A stretch of 30,851 nucleotides of DNA from Mesostigma viride (Eukaryota > Streptophyta > Mesostigmatophyceae > Mesostigmatales > Mesostigmataceae). A program made the translations under genes and the position numbers. How positions within the stretch are numbered: the stretch's first letter is position 1; each line of letters opens with the position of its first letter. Under the pieces are notes generated by a model. The model saw only the letters and a list, made by a program, of their open reading frames with translations. It had not been told where the DNA came from and did not search any database. The stretch covers positions 1-30,851 of the forward strand of contig RPFO01000545.1 in NCBI GenBank assembly GCA_009746045.1, in the 5' to 3' direction. Below, piece by piece: positions 1-9,149 of the stretch.

Positions 1-14
1 AGCTCGCGTACGTC

Positions 15-470
15 ATGCAGTATTACGGACCGGGCGTATCGACAGGCCTGATCGTTCCTCGCCCACCCAGTGACTCACGCAAGGTGGCGGGCGACAATTC
101 TGCCACGTCGCCTATTCAAAACGCCGAGATGGGCGACGCTATCTCTGCCAAAAAAGACAAGGTCGCTATCTCTGCCAAGAAAGAAAGCGTCGGAGACAAT
201 CAGGAGGTGCGACCCAAGACTCGCAACTATGAATACGGCGAGTCCGGTGGGGACATGGGTATCAGTCGAGACATGATGGAGAGAATCGTTGACAAGGTCA
301 AATACGCCGCTCGTATTCTATGGTTAGGGTCATCATGCAGCCATATAACCACATATCAGTGCCAAGCTCCTCAACTGCCTCATTATGCCAGGGATGATCA
401 GAATGGGGCGATTTATTCTGCCTGCTGGTATCCCTATCAGCCTAAACCGTGTATGCCGACCCGGACCTGA
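15..470 (+). CDS. Unrecognised partial protein at window edge
   Basis: The reading frame is open from the first bases of the window, so the gene may begin upstream. Residues 1 to about 100 are hydrophilic and contain a short internal repeat (two copies of an AISAKK motif near codons 43 and 52). After about base 315 the composition turns Cys/His/Gln-rich and no longer looks like the first part. From about 385 the frame one base off reads like protein leading into the next fragment, so the true protein probably changes frame between 315 and 450. I recognise no domain. By position it is the 5' part of the broken fibre-type gene that follows. Confidence 0.3.
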   Translation: MQYYGPGVSTGLIVPRPPSDSRKVAGDNSATSPIQNAEMGDAISAKKDKVAISAKKESVGDNQEVRPKTRNYEYGESGGDMGISRDMMERIVDKVKYAARILWLGSSCSHITTYQCQAPQLPHYARDDQNGAIYSACWYPYQPKPCMPTRT

Positions 471-742
471 GCACAGTGGAGGTGTACATCGACGGTGTGC
501 GTCGGCTGGTGATCAGAGGCGCAGACTCTGCCATTCCAAATGTCCAGATCTCGCAACCGGTGTCACTTACATTTGGCGGAACTGAATACTGTTTTGCCTT
601 AGCTCAGTACGACAACGTGCGCATTGAGGTCGTGCACACTCCGACAAATTCGAATGCCGACGGTGCGGGGTTGGCGGTCATGGGCGACGGACTCGTCAAC
701 AAGAGGTGGTGCGACAGATCCATCACGTGGAATAAAACGTGA
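449..742 (+). pseudogene. Fragment A of a broken ConA/LamG-like virion protein
   Basis: A 97-codon open stretch without a convincing start: the first codon is GTG just after an in-frame stop. It contains a VEVYIDGVRRLV strand-turn-strand motif typical of the jelly-roll (laminin G / concanavalin-like) fold. A related motif, LFINGVKKTL, occurs in fragment C at about 1420-1450. The frame upstream that reads into it (385-448) is one base off, and its stop at 740-742 overlaps the next fragment. The simplest reading is one long beta-rich structural gene with single-base frame breaks near 448, 740 and 1100. Glycan-binding or fibre function is inferred from the fold type only. Confidence 0.4.
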
Positions 743-1191
743 CGCAGGAGCAAGGAGACTACCGCGGTTCGTACTGGCATGTCAAGGGAGGCCAGATCAT
801 GTTTTCACGCGTCATTGACAGTGGTGTAAGAAAGGCGCCCGGATCTGGCGTCTTACTGAGCTCTCTCCCGGTCAAGTCCCTCTCCGCTCCTTTGACAGAG
901 CCCCACATGTGGAAACTTGCGGCATATACCTCCAATCAGCCCACGGCGCACGTTTCTCCCGACAGCGTTTCTAGCCTAGCACTCGAGTACTCGGGCACGA
1001 TCCCACCGCATCACGAAGGCGGATACTTTGAAACCAAGTACGGTCTTACCGGCTTCCTTACTTCTTTTTACAGCGCTGCCGCAGTTGCCAGGGCTGGCTC
1101 CGACATCCTTTACACTGGAGTGGTAAAGCCCATTACGTCACTATATCGGCGGCCATCGGTGGTTACTCTGGGGCGGAAGGTGAAGCGATGA
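739..1191 (+). pseudogene. Fragment B of a broken ConA/LamG-like virion protein
   Basis: This 150-codon stretch opens with GTG directly over the stop of fragment A, which suggests a one-base indel near 740 and not a new gene. The protein is beta-rich with many Ser, Thr, Gly and aromatic residues. Near the 3' end, from about 1100, the better protein reading moves to the third frame (a WSGKAHYVTIS stretch), which runs directly into fragment C. The last 25 codons of this frame (Arg-rich) are therefore probably out-of-frame readthrough. No catalytic motif is seen. A role as a virion surface or attachment protein is inferred from composition and neighbours. Confidence 0.4.
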
Positions 1192-1913
1192 CGGCACCGT
1201 TTGCTTGCGACATCAGCGGCTCCGTTAACACCGCGGTAGACATGGTGGAACTTGTCACAATAGGCTACCCTGACAGTGTTGACGCGTACGTGAGCGTGTG
1301 GGTCTGGCGCGGGGGTCGCATCCTTCTCACCACCGGTCTGAAGTACACAGAGACGGCGTACCCTGTTGTCGGCAGCCGCGAGTTCGTGCTCGGCATCCTC
1401 ATGGGGCCGACGTCGCCGGAACTGTTTATTAACGGCGTAAAGAAGACACTGGCTCCGTGGAGGACTATTGCCACGAATGATGTATCCCCCTCTCAGATCG
1501 TGTCTGTTGCCTCCTTGCAAAGTCAAACGGCATCTGATCGCGGGCTATTCATAGGTTCAAGGCGTACTTACACATCCGGCGCTGCCATATCGGTCGCATA
1601 CAAGAACTGGCGCGTTGTAGACACCACTAACCCGATAATGACCGTCGCGCAAATTCGTGACACGCAGTTGTACAGGTACGCCAACGAATACGACTCGGAA
1701 CCGCTGACAGTCACTTACGGTTTTCGAATCGCCGACGACGAGACGCTCCAGATTGTAAAGACGCAGGGGTCGATGGCGGCGGACACACTCCTGGGCAACC
1801 CACTCCCAGCCTCCGACGACCCGTCAGGCTCGGCCGGTCTGACTGTCAACTCTTTGGGCGCGATCGACTCAGACGCTGTGGACGTTGTCATGGAGGTGTA
1901 CAACAAACGCTAA
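1188..1913 (+). pseudogene. Fragment C (C-terminal part) of the ConA/LamG-like protein
   Basis: A 241-codon open frame whose first ATG overlaps the stop of fragment B as ATGA. The same frame is open and protein-like back to about 1100, so this ATG is probably internal. It carries jelly-roll-like signatures: a YVSVWVWRGGRI strand and a LFINGVKKTL hairpin. It ends cleanly with VMEVYNKR before a 65-base gap and the next gene. It could stand alone as a 241-aa protein if the upstream part is dead. It resembles large repetitive fibre or adhesin-like proteins of giant viruses in style, but I cannot name a specific family. Confidence 0.45.
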
Positions 1914-1977
1914 GACTGTGCTTTGGTGGCCGTTTTTTTCATCGATGCTAGTGTGAAAACCTTTGCCGGATCTCATA

Positions 1978-3014
1978 ATGCCTCCTCCGCTCGAAAACGC
2001 GACGGGGCGGCTGTACTTCCGGTCCATCCAGACCAAGGAACTCATCACTGTGTCTGATGACGGCACAAAGCGCGGCGCTCTTAAGCTCGACCAGACGGCG
2101 GAAGGGCCCGTGCTGCAATCAGGATCAACGGGGGCAAAGCTCATCATTGGAGAGGATGACACCACTTTTGAGACCAAGACGGGGGTGGCAGTAAAAAAGT
2201 ACACAGCGAGTTCCATTGGAACGACAACTTCAGAAGCCGATACATTAATCGGTCTCAAAACGTCGACAATTGGGTCGACGTCTGTGATGCTTCAAGGACT
2301 TCACGCTGATCAATACCCACAACAAATGACACTGCGGTTTATCACACACTAGTGCAATCGACTAAACGCGATCTTGTGTTATCAGGCAATAGCGTGCTTG
2401 TAAATGACGGAACGCCGGGTCACGTTGTGACGGTCGGCGAGCTGCACACGTATCCCGGAGACGGCAAGGCGGCTAGCGGCGGTACGTCCATTCGCGCGCT
2501 GGGAAAGCACCTGGTCGACGCAGCCACCAACACGTACGAATCAGCCTCACTCGACATCGGGGTGCGCGCCGATGCCTCCTTTGCCAGCACGGGATCGAGC
2601 GCAACACGCGCAATTGTGTCCAGCACCTCCAATGCCGACCTGTCCGTCCAGTCTGGCAGGCAGCTACGGTTGATGGGAGATGCCGTGTTGATCGGTTCCA
2701 CCTCGTCGGTCAAGTTTTTCCCCAGCGGCGAGTCGGGACAGGAGACAACCAACCCGCACGGTTTTTTGGAAATCGCACATGCGAATGACAACCGGTCGGA
2801 GGCGATCACAATCTCTACTCCGCAGGTTGCCCAGCCGGTTGATATTATCGTACGGCCTGGCACTAGCAAGATGGTGGCAGAAGCCGACTCGTTTGAAATG
2901 GGGTCTGGCGACACTAGGTATAGGTTCACCATAATCAATGGACAGTTGAGGATAAACAAACGCGTATTGGGATCTGCCGATCCTGAAAAGACGATCTTTG
3001 TGTTTGACAGTTGA
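1978..3014 (+). pseudogene. Fibre-like beta-rich virion protein, one frameshift
   Basis: The likely start is ATG at 1978 (a TTG lies 15 bases upstream in frame). The first frame runs to the stop at 2350-2352. A second frame, open from about 2310, continues to 3014. The second frame reads as a natural continuation from about 2310 onward, before the first one stops, so I infer one gene of about 345 residues with a single-base break near 2310. The protein has no Cys-rich or catalytic motif. It consists of short beta strands with Gly/Ser/Thr turns and repeated motifs such as LSVQSGRQLRLMGDAVLIG, the style of trimeric fibre or tail-spike shafts. It lies between similar genes on the same strand, which suggests a structural gene cluster. 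Confidence 0.5.
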
Positions 3015-3083
3015 ATGATTCACTAATGAGATTGGGGTTCGTTATTTGCTCGCAAAACATGTCATTTACTACTGTGTCCGCAA

Positions 3084-4157
3084 ATGTCAGTCTCGAACGT
3101 TGACCGGCTTGACGTAAATGGCTCCATTACGTTCTCGGATCACACAAAGATGTTCGGTCTCAACCCGTTCGCACTCGGTAACCTGGCCAGATTTCAGGCC
3201 GGCCTGAACGCGTACGGTAAGGACGTGCTAGCATTCGACGTGTTCAACCCGACTAGAGGCGTGTATGAGACGTTTTTTGAAGTTAGCGGCGACGACGCGT
3301 TCGATCCCATAGACGGCGACTATCGACTCACATATCTTGAGATAGCGAGAGACATGCGAGACCCGCCCGACGTTGACTGGACGGTGGCAAACGTCACTCC
3401 CAGTCGCGCGAGTTTGCTGAAGGCAGGTACGCCCCCTCTGTTCACGCTGACAGAGAGTGTGCGAAACTCGCTGGTCGCCAAGACGGTGGCTGATGTGAAC
3501 GCCATTATCGCCGCAGCTGACACGCAGAGGTTGGCGGCTTACGACTCCGAGAACCCCGTGTTTCCTTCTTGGGCCTTTGACTCGACAGGGTACAACGACA
3601 GGCGCCTGCGCGTGGACCGATATGCCCGCATGCCGTTGCAGGATGAACGCCTCATAATCGTGCCAGCGACAAACACTCCCGCGATACTTCCTGGCGAGTT
3701 TGCAGTCAGGATAAAGTTCTGGAACCCAACACTCGGGAGGGGACCCAATAGCATATCTATCAGCATCAAACACAACGGAGCGCTCGACTTTTTTATGATT
3801 GGAGCAGGGTCTTCGTACCCCACTTCCCCCCAAACGTCCGTATATAGTAGCGGTACAACCACCACCGTCACCGTGTCGCATCCGTTCGCATTTGACGCGA
3901 ATTGGGCGTACGGCCTGATAGATATCGGCATTGTGCGATGGATGAACACCACGGGCGAGGCCTTCTCCGCACCCTCGAGTCCAATATGGTCGACATCAAG
4001 TGTGACGCAGGTCACAGGATACGCGCCCTATACGATGTCAACCCCTGAGGCAGTTGTGGTGGCTAATGAGGATGTAGACTTGCTGGAACTTATGCATGGT
4101 TATGCTCTCTGCTCGATAAATCTGCAGCAAATTCCAATTAATTACGTTTTTAAGTGA
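3084..4157 (+). CDS. Intact fibre/adhesin-like structural protein
   Basis: A 357-codon intact frame starting with ATG after a 69-base AT-richer gap. The N-terminus (VDRLDVNGSITFSD) resembles N-terminal capping strands of phage and giant-virus fibre proteins. The middle (residues 100-160) is more helical and charged. The C-terminal half is beta-rich with an RIKFWNP...SISIKHNG pattern and a long Ser/Thr/Gly stretch. There is no signal peptide and no clear membrane helix. It is the only unbroken member of the 5' structural cluster. Its 3' end overlaps the convergent zinc-protein gene by 16 bases. The role as virion surface fibre is inferred. Confidence 0.6.
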   Translation: MSVSNVDRLDVNGSITFSDHTKMFGLNPFALGNLARFQAGLNAYGKDVLAFDVFNPTRGVYETFFEVSGDDAFDPIDGDYRLTYLEIARDMRDPPDVDWTVANVTPSRASLLKAGTPPLFTLTESVRNSLVAKTVADVNAIIAAADTQRLAAYDSENPVFPSWAFDSTGYNDRRLRVDRYARMPLQDERLIIVPATNTPAILPGEFAVRIKFWNPTLGRGPNSISISIKHNGALDFFMIGAGSSYPTSPQTSVYSSGTTTTVTVSHPFAFDANWAYGLIDIGIVRWMNTTGEAFSAPSSPIWSTSSVTQVTGYAPYTMSTPEAVVVANEDVDLLELMHGYALCSINLQQIPINYVFK

Positions 4158-4468
4158 AGAAGACGATTGCCGAATTCCAAAATCCAAGCCGGGGACGGAG
4201 GAGGCCCCTCTTTCGCCTCCTTCCGATGGTCCCTTATCCAACGTTTCAATTTCTTGTTGTGCACGCGCAACTCCTTCGGCGTGGGCTCGCGGTTCTCGGC
4301 TATCGCCTTCTCCAATGTAGGATACCCGTAATGCTCCAGTACGTTCTTGCCTCTTGTTGTATGCGCCGTGCGGGCACGAGATAAGACGTGAACCGAACAC
4401 GCGGCTGTTTGGTGCGCGCAACTGTTCCTGCATCTTCTACCAGCCAGCGTTGACATTGAGCACCTCAT
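4142..4468 (-). CDS. Small CxxxTxxGxxC...CxxH zinc-binding protein
   Basis: A 108-residue protein. Its N-terminus has the compact pattern C-S-x-x-T-x-x-G-x-x-C followed by C-x-x-H about 15 residues later, a presumed single zinc site common in small giant-virus proteins and similar to that of the gene at 21655-22179. The rest is Arg/Lys/Glu-rich and helical (residues 45-95), ending LLHLKT. Its first ATG lies only 3 bases from the ATG of the divergent nuclease gene, so one of the two true starts may be further inside. A second Met is codon 5. Function is unknown; nucleic-acid binding is plausible given the basic helix. Confidence 0.55.
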   Translation of the reverse strand: MRCSMSTLAGRRCRNSCAHQTAACSVHVLSRARTAHTTRGKNVLEHYGYPTLEKAIAENREPTPKELRVHNKKLKRWIRDHRKEAKEGPPPSPAWILEFGNRLLHLKT

Positions 4469-4471
4469 CGA

Positions 4472-5119
4472 ATGTCATTATATGCTGACAAAAATAAACT
4501 GAGCTTCATTCAAATGGGAATAGGGAAGATGCTGCTTAGAAAGATACAATGCAATTGCGGTCCTAAGCCGGACAAACAGCCGGAAGAGGTCCTCAGAAAC
4601 GCGGTGCTGCACGAACTTGAGCCGTTCTCTTTTAAAGGGCACGCATTTTCGCCCGTCAAAGTTGTCAAAGCATACGACGGGGACACCGTCAAGGTCGCGT
4701 TCCTGAGCCCGTGGACCAGCTTGCCAGCGACGCTTACCGTGCGACTTTGGGGAATAGATGCCGCGGAAATCGCACCCAGGCTCGATACTCCCAACCGCGA
4801 CACCACGCGCATGGCAGCAGTCAAGGCGCGCAACCGACTGATACAGTTGTCAACAGACGTGAAACTAGACGTCGACGATATGGTCAAGACCTCCAAGGAT
4901 ATCCAGACGCTGATCGACACCACTAACAAAAAGTTCCTTACACTGCACTGCCAAGGGTTCGACAACTTTGGACGAGTGCTGGGGGTAATTTACACGTTGG
5001 ACGGAACGTGTATCAATAAGGTCCTGTTGGATGAGAAGATCGCAGTACCTATGGCCACCATCGACGAGCATCGGGCAGCATCACCCTTTAGACCAGAAAC
5101 GCTTATAGGTCCATTGTGA
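4472..5119 (+). CDS. Staphylococcal-nuclease-like (SNase/TNase) protein
   Basis: The 215-aa protein carries an SNase-like OB-fold nuclease domain from about residue 60 to 195. The hallmark residues are visible: AYDGDTVKV (Asp69, Asp71, Thr72), VRLWGIDAAEI (Arg91, Asp96, Glu99, matching the catalytic Arg35, Asp40 and Glu43 of the family) and FDNFGRVLG (Arg168, matching Arg87). The family cleaves DNA and RNA in a calcium-dependent way. About 35 extra residues sit between the Glu99 and Arg168 motifs, making this longer than the bacterial enzyme. No clear signal peptide is seen, so intracellular or virion action is likely. The sequence just after the first ATG is AT-rich and could be promoter; Met15 (about 4514) or Met20 are alternative starts. 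Confidence 0.8.
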   Translation: MSLYADKNKLSFIQMGIGKMLLRKIQCNCGPKPDKQPEEVLRNAVLHELEPFSFKGHAFSPVKVVKAYDGDTVKVAFLSPWTSLPATLTVRLWGIDAAEIAPRLDTPNRDTTRMAAVKARNRLIQLSTDVKLDVDDMVKTSKDIQTLIDTTNKKFLTLHCQGFDNFGRVLGVIYTLDGTCINKVLLDEKIAVPMATIDEHRAASPFRPETLIGPL

Positions 5120-6201
5120 CCCGTGACGGGTCGTCGGTCGCCGATGCGGCCGTCTGAGACTTCTTGCCGCCAGACCTCCTCTTGGCCTTCTTCTTTACCG
5201 CGTCCACCTGCACCTTGCGCACATCGCTGTCCCACCCGCGCACCGACCCGTCCTCGACCCCGCTGTCGCCAGCCTCGTCGTCAATTACTTGCACGGCGGC
5301 AGGTGGAGGAGGGGCAGGCGGAACGACCTCCCTGACGACCCTGTCGGCATGTTCACGGGGATGGGGATGTCGGGTCTGAAGAACCCCGGGCCGCGCATCA
5401 CGTACCCGCCAGCAGCGCCCGCTTCTTCATCGTTTGCGGCCGGGGACGGGGGTCTGGGAGGCGCCGATGCGTTCGCGGCCTCCTGTTTGGACACCATCAT
5501 CTTGACAAGGCTTTTCATCAGCTCGGGGTCGGTCTTTGCGATCTCCGTCATTGACGGCAGTCCGGCGCTGGCAAACGACGCCGACATATGAAACATCATG
5601 GCCGAACCCCCCAGCATCAGCATCAGCTCGATCTCAGGGGGCATGGCCACGCGGTGGCGATGCTTGTCGTACAGTCTCTCAAACACAGTGTCGTAGTCGG
5701 ATATGTTTGCCAGAATGCTCTCGGACCATCCGTCCAGGCGCAGGCCCACCGGGTCGTACCGTGTGTTAAAAAACTGAATGGCGGACGTAGTGGCCACCAG
5801 CATCTGTCGCATCGTGTTGACGGCGTGCCTGGACTCTACCGACCGCGATACTTTGTCGAACTCGAACCGCATCTCGTCAATGTCCGACCGCATGTCGAAC
5901 GCCGGCACGGAAAACCCTTTCTCCTTGTAGCGGTGCAGCTTGTGCAGGATCTCCATCTTCTCCGCGTGTATCTGCTGGGGGCTCTTTTTGGGCATCACGG
6001 CTTCGGCGTCCACCACGTCAGCCCCGAAGCCGAAGTCCTCCTCGTACGCGTCGTCGTCGTCGTCGTACCCGTCAAACGTGAAGTCGTTCTCCGCTACCGG
6101 CGGGGCAGATGGAGGCGCAAAGAATGACTTGGACTTTTTGGGGTTGGCAAGGGACTCAAAAAATTCGCCCTCGTCCGCCTTCGCACTCGCCTTCTTCTTA
6201 G
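5103..6201 (-). pseudogene. Main (3') part of interrupted conserved giant-virus LDGWSE protein
   Basis: This is the larger part of a conserved Nucleocytoviricota protein. The core runs from about 6016 to 5500 and contains KMEILHKLHRYKEKG, the MRSDIDEMRFE segment, RYDPVGLRLDGWSESI and MPPEIELMLMLGGSAMMFH, a signature I associate with a virion-associated family (similar to Pfam DUF5767; not verified). Upstream to 6201 the frame is open but has no ATG: an acidic linker rich in Asp, Tyr and Phe, cut by the retroelement. A one-base break near 5340 separates this frame from a second one that continues (Pro-rich, then a Lys/Arg-rich tail) to the stop at 5103. The 5' parts of the gene lie at 8155-8178 and 12823-12985. 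The 3' end overlaps the convergent nuclease gene. Confidence 0.75.
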
Positions 6202-6212
6202 CCAGTGCGTAT
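6202..6212. repeat. Target-site duplication, left copy (LINE-like element)
   Basis: The 11-bp sequence CCAGTGCGTAT occurs here, directly before the (TTAA)n tail, and again at 8155-8165. The two copies bracket the retroelement exactly, and removing one copy plus the element restores the viral reading frame. Confidence 0.85.
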
Positions 6213-8154
6213 TAATTAATTAATTAATTATCAACATCACTCCGTTGGGAGTCAATGTAGCACATATCCCTGAGAAGGGGCATATGGCTTTAAATACATC
6301 CTAGGCTACTTCATGCAAGGGTGGGAATGTAAGCAACACTTGCTCTAGGTGCCGCAAGGGCACCGGCACCACCATGCTGTCTCAGGTTCAACCCAGCTAA
6401 GGGGATCCTGGCACGGGGGAGGAAGATCATCATGGCTATGCAAGGGCTAGGGCATGGCTTCTCGACAGAGAGCATCTCTCTGCATGGCATAGCATGGCTA
6501 AGTTCTTAATGCAACATCCATGGGGGTCCCATTATAGACAAAGCATGGCTAAATGTTGAAGGCATCATCCATGGGGGCCATTATGGGCGCACATGCGCGT
6601 GGGCCACATGCTAGGCTAAGCCTTACTAATCTACACTACTGGTATATATATTCCTAGTCTGAGGTGGCAGGAGGGGGCTGCCAGGGCTTGTGGTCAACGT
6701 GGATGACCGCCCCCCTCCAGTATACCGGCTTCCCCCTTGCGCTCTGCCGGAGCTGAAGGTAGGCCGGCCATAGCTCGCGTCGCCGTTGTTGCTGGGCCAG
6801 GGTCAAGTCGTCGTCCAGCGTGAAGCGAGTCTCCGAGAGCTTCTTGCGGCATTTAAGGAACGCCAGCTTGTCCGCCATGTACTTAAAGGTGAGGAGCACG
6901 GGGGCCGGGCCAGCCTTCCCCCGCGCGCGGGGGAGGCGGACAGCCGACATGTCCAGCTCACCAGTGAGTAACATGGGGGCAAGAATGGCGCGCTTAAATG
7001 CCTCAAGAAGGCTCGTGGAGGTCTCACCTGCCTGCTGGTCGAAGTGCTTGACGATGACATTGTGGCTGCGCCGGGCGATGTCGGCTTCCTCGCGAAGGTC
7101 GAGGGCTTGTTGCTTGAGTTGTGCCGAGATGGTGGAGGTGGTGGAGGTGGTGTGCTGCTTAAGCAAGTCCGCCCAGGTGGAGGGAGCATCGCCGGCCGAG
7201 CCAGCAGGCGCCGGCTGGGCGGCGATGTCCTTCACCGCCTGGGCGGTGAGGCCGGCGGTGTCATGCAAGCTCTCAAGGGCGTTGGCGGTGGCTTGAAGGC
7301 GTTGGTCGAGGTCGAGGAGCTGGGCTTTGATGTCGGCAGTGGAGGCGGAAATGGCCGTGGAGGTGGAGGCGGCGGCGGTGGAAATGTGAGGAAGTTCAGC
7401 AGTCAGCGTGCCGCCGATTGCTGCTATGTCGGCAGCAAGGGGGGTCACGTGCTGCTGAAAGGCTTCCGTGAGGATGGAGCGGAGGGTGGGGACGGAAAGG
7501 GGTGGAGCCCAGATCTCGCCGTCAGAGCGCTGGAGAAGGGAGTTGAGGATGGCGTGCTGGAGATGGGGGCGGACGCAGCCGGACAGCCCGTAGATGTTGG
7601 CCCAGCGGCTGCCGTCCGGGGCGAGGAGGCGATTGATGGAGTGGAAATGGAGGCACAGGTCGTAAAGCGAAGCGTAATCCCCGAAGAAGATGCAGCGCAG
7701 AGCATCGGTCGGAGAAATGGTGGCCCAGTCGTAATCTGCGACCTTGAAAGGCCGGGGCCGAAAGCTCGGTTCTGGGCGTGAAGACCCTCCTGTGTCGTCG
7801 GCTGGGCGGGTGCGCTTGGGGTCAGGCGATGCAGATGGCGAGGCGTTAAGCCCGGGGGGTTGCTGGACGACCACCAGTGCACGACTAGTGTCATCGCCGC
7901 CTGCCGGACCTGAAGGCGAAGCTGCAGCCTGAGCTGCAGAATTTTCATTGCCGAGCGCAGCCGCCAGGCTGCGTTGCGTCGAGGCGCGTTTGTGCGCCAT
8001 ATATTGCGTTTTAGATTCGGAAAATTATATCAGCATGTGCGTCTTAGAAAGACGAAGCGATAGTGATATTCACGGCTAAATTCGGTGCTCAAACGTGAAA
8101 GTTATGAGCTCCGACAGCCATGGCTACCTCGTGGCCGGAATTGATGGGCCCCCC
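6213..8154 (-). mobile_element. L1-type non-LTR retroelement with ORF1 only
   Basis: A 1.94-kb element on the minus strand. Its 3' end is a short (AATT)n microsatellite tail at 6213-6230. It is bracketed by 11-bp direct repeats (6202-6212 and 8155-8165), the signature of target-primed reverse transcription. It contains one intact ORF1-like gene (6654-8000), about 150 bp of 5' leader and about 420 bp of 3' region. No reverse transcriptase or endonuclease gene is present, so it must have been moved by enzymes encoded elsewhere. The AT-balanced 3' region (repeats of CATGGCTA-like words, 6430-6560) differs sharply from the viral flanks. Confidence 0.8.
6654..8000 (-). CDS. L1 ORF1p-like RNA-binding protein of retroelement
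   Basis: A 448-aa intact protein. The N-terminal 100 residues are low-complexity (Ala, Ser, Pro), with a KRTRP nuclear-signal-like patch. Residues about 200-310 are Ala/Gln/Leu/Asp-rich and likely form a coiled coil for trimerisation. The C-terminal part (about 350-440) has the RRM-like plus C-terminal domain layout of L1 ORF1 proteins: PAPVLLTFKYMADKLAFLKC, then TLDDDLTLAQQQRRRELWPA, then an aromatic-basic end. In L1 elements this protein coats the element RNA. An intact frame of this length in an element without ORF2 is notable. The basis is motif layout, not alignment. Confidence 0.7.
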   Translation of the reverse strand: MAHKRASTQRSLAAALGNENSAAQAAASPSGPAGGDDTSRALVVVQQPPGLNASPSASPDPKRTRPADDTGGSSRPEPSFRPRPFKVADYDWATISPTDALRCIFFGDYASLYDLCLHFHSINRLLAPDGSRWANIYGLSGCVRPHLQHAILNSLLQRSDGEIWAPPLSVPTLRSILTEAFQQHVTPLAADIAAIGGTLTAELPHISTAAASTSTAISASTADIKAQLLDLDQRLQATANALESLHDTAGLTAQAVKDIAAQPAPAGSAGDAPSTWADLLKQHTTSTTSTISAQLKQQALDLREEADIARRSHNVIVKHFDQQAGETSTSLLEAFKRAILAPMLLTGELDMSAVRLPRARGKAGPAPVLLTFKYMADKLAFLKCRKKLSETRFTLDDDLTLAQQQRRRELWPAYLQLRQSARGKPVYWRGAVIHVDHKPWQPPPATSD

Positions 8155-8165
8155 CCAGTGCGTAT
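8155..8165. repeat. Target-site duplication, right copy (LINE-like element)
   Basis: The second copy of CCAGTGCGTAT, immediately after a run of C at the 5' end of the retroelement. It belongs to the coding sequence of the interrupted viral gene. Confidence 0.85.
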
Positions 8166-8178
8166 GGCGCACCCTTAT
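8155..8178 (-). pseudogene. 24-bp slice of the interrupted LDGWSE gene between two transposons
   Basis: This short piece lies between the retroelement (ends 8154) and the CACTA element (starts 8179). Read on the minus strand, after removing one target-site copy of each element, it joins the 5' segment (12823-12985) to the 3' segment (from 6201 down) in one frame with no stop. From the ATG at 12985 to codon 6016 the joined length is 372 bases, an exact multiple of three. This supports a single ancestral gene. Confidence 0.7.
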
Positions 8179-8199
8179 CACTAGGAAGTCGGAAAAAAT

Positions 8200-8560
8200 T
8201 CGTCCTGAGATCTCTTGAGATTCTCCTGAGTTTTTTTTTGACAAATCTTGAGAAATCCTGAGAAATCCTGAGATGTCCTGAGAATATCTTGAGATTGTCC
8301 TGAGATTAATCCTGAGTTTTCCTGAGATTGTCCTGAGATTCATCCTGATATTTCGTCTTCACAAAATCTGGTAAGTGCACACCTCGGGTCCTGAGATTCT
8401 GGTGAAAAACTCAGGACAAAATCTCAGGACAATCTCAGGACAAAATCTCAGGACAATCTCAGGACAATCTCAGGACAAAAAAACGAGTAGAATCTCAAGA
8501 AAATCTCAGGACAAAAAAACGAGTAGAATCTCAAGAAAATCAAGAACATGCACAGGCGAA
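8200..8560. repeat. Left subterminal repeat array of CACTA element
   Basis: Dozens of copies of a TCCTGAGAT word (8205-8345), followed by its complement ATCTCAGGACAA (8390-8530). The left end is therefore itself a large palindromic array. A 42-bp unit (ending in the ACGAGTAGAATCTCAAGAAA word) is repeated near 8480 and 8520. This is presumed to bind the element's transposase. Confidence 0.75.
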
Positions 8561-9149
8561 TTCTCCAGCCATTCTGGGACAAAAAAATGGTGTTATCAGG
8601 GACCGTCAGAAATACGACAATGCAAGATGATTACAATAGGGGCATGACTCACAATCAGTGCATTTATTACATTGATAAATATTATTTAAAAAATCTTTTA
8701 TTCATAGGCAAAAAATAAATCACAACAAAAAGAGGATTGCTTCTTCATCGTTTGGCAGATCTTGTAGATCATTTGGTTCTTCATATACTCTGCCAAACTG
8801 TGCTTCGTTGCACATTTACCTGCACGCATAAACCAGGAAGGGGGAAAAACAGCATTAAACAGGACCATGATTAGAAACGCTGGGCTGCAGCATGTGCACA
8901 TGTACACCTAACCAGACCAAAGGCATAGCAAACAACATCATGCTCGGCATAAAAAAAGATACTTCTGACTGGTACAAAACATTGAAAGGGTGACCCAAGT
9001 GAAAGCCTAGCACCGCCATTATTGAGATGTGCAAGACCAAGAAACCACGACATTGCATATGACCGATGCATTGAAAAAGGGAAAACACGTTTATTAACTG
9101 TGAAGCTCCAGGGTAACTAGACTAAATTTCTTCAGGGCAAGGGACTAAT

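Noticed and set aside
7044-7781. Plus-strand Gly-rich protein inside the retroelement
   Set aside because: It is an antisense shadow of the ORF1p gene, rich in Gly/Val because of the GC-rich codons on the other strand.
8200-8560. CRISPR-like short repeats
   Set aside because: The repeats are 7-12 bp, without unique spacers of even length, occur in both orientations, and lie at the end of a CACTA transposon. They are subterminal transposase-type repeats.
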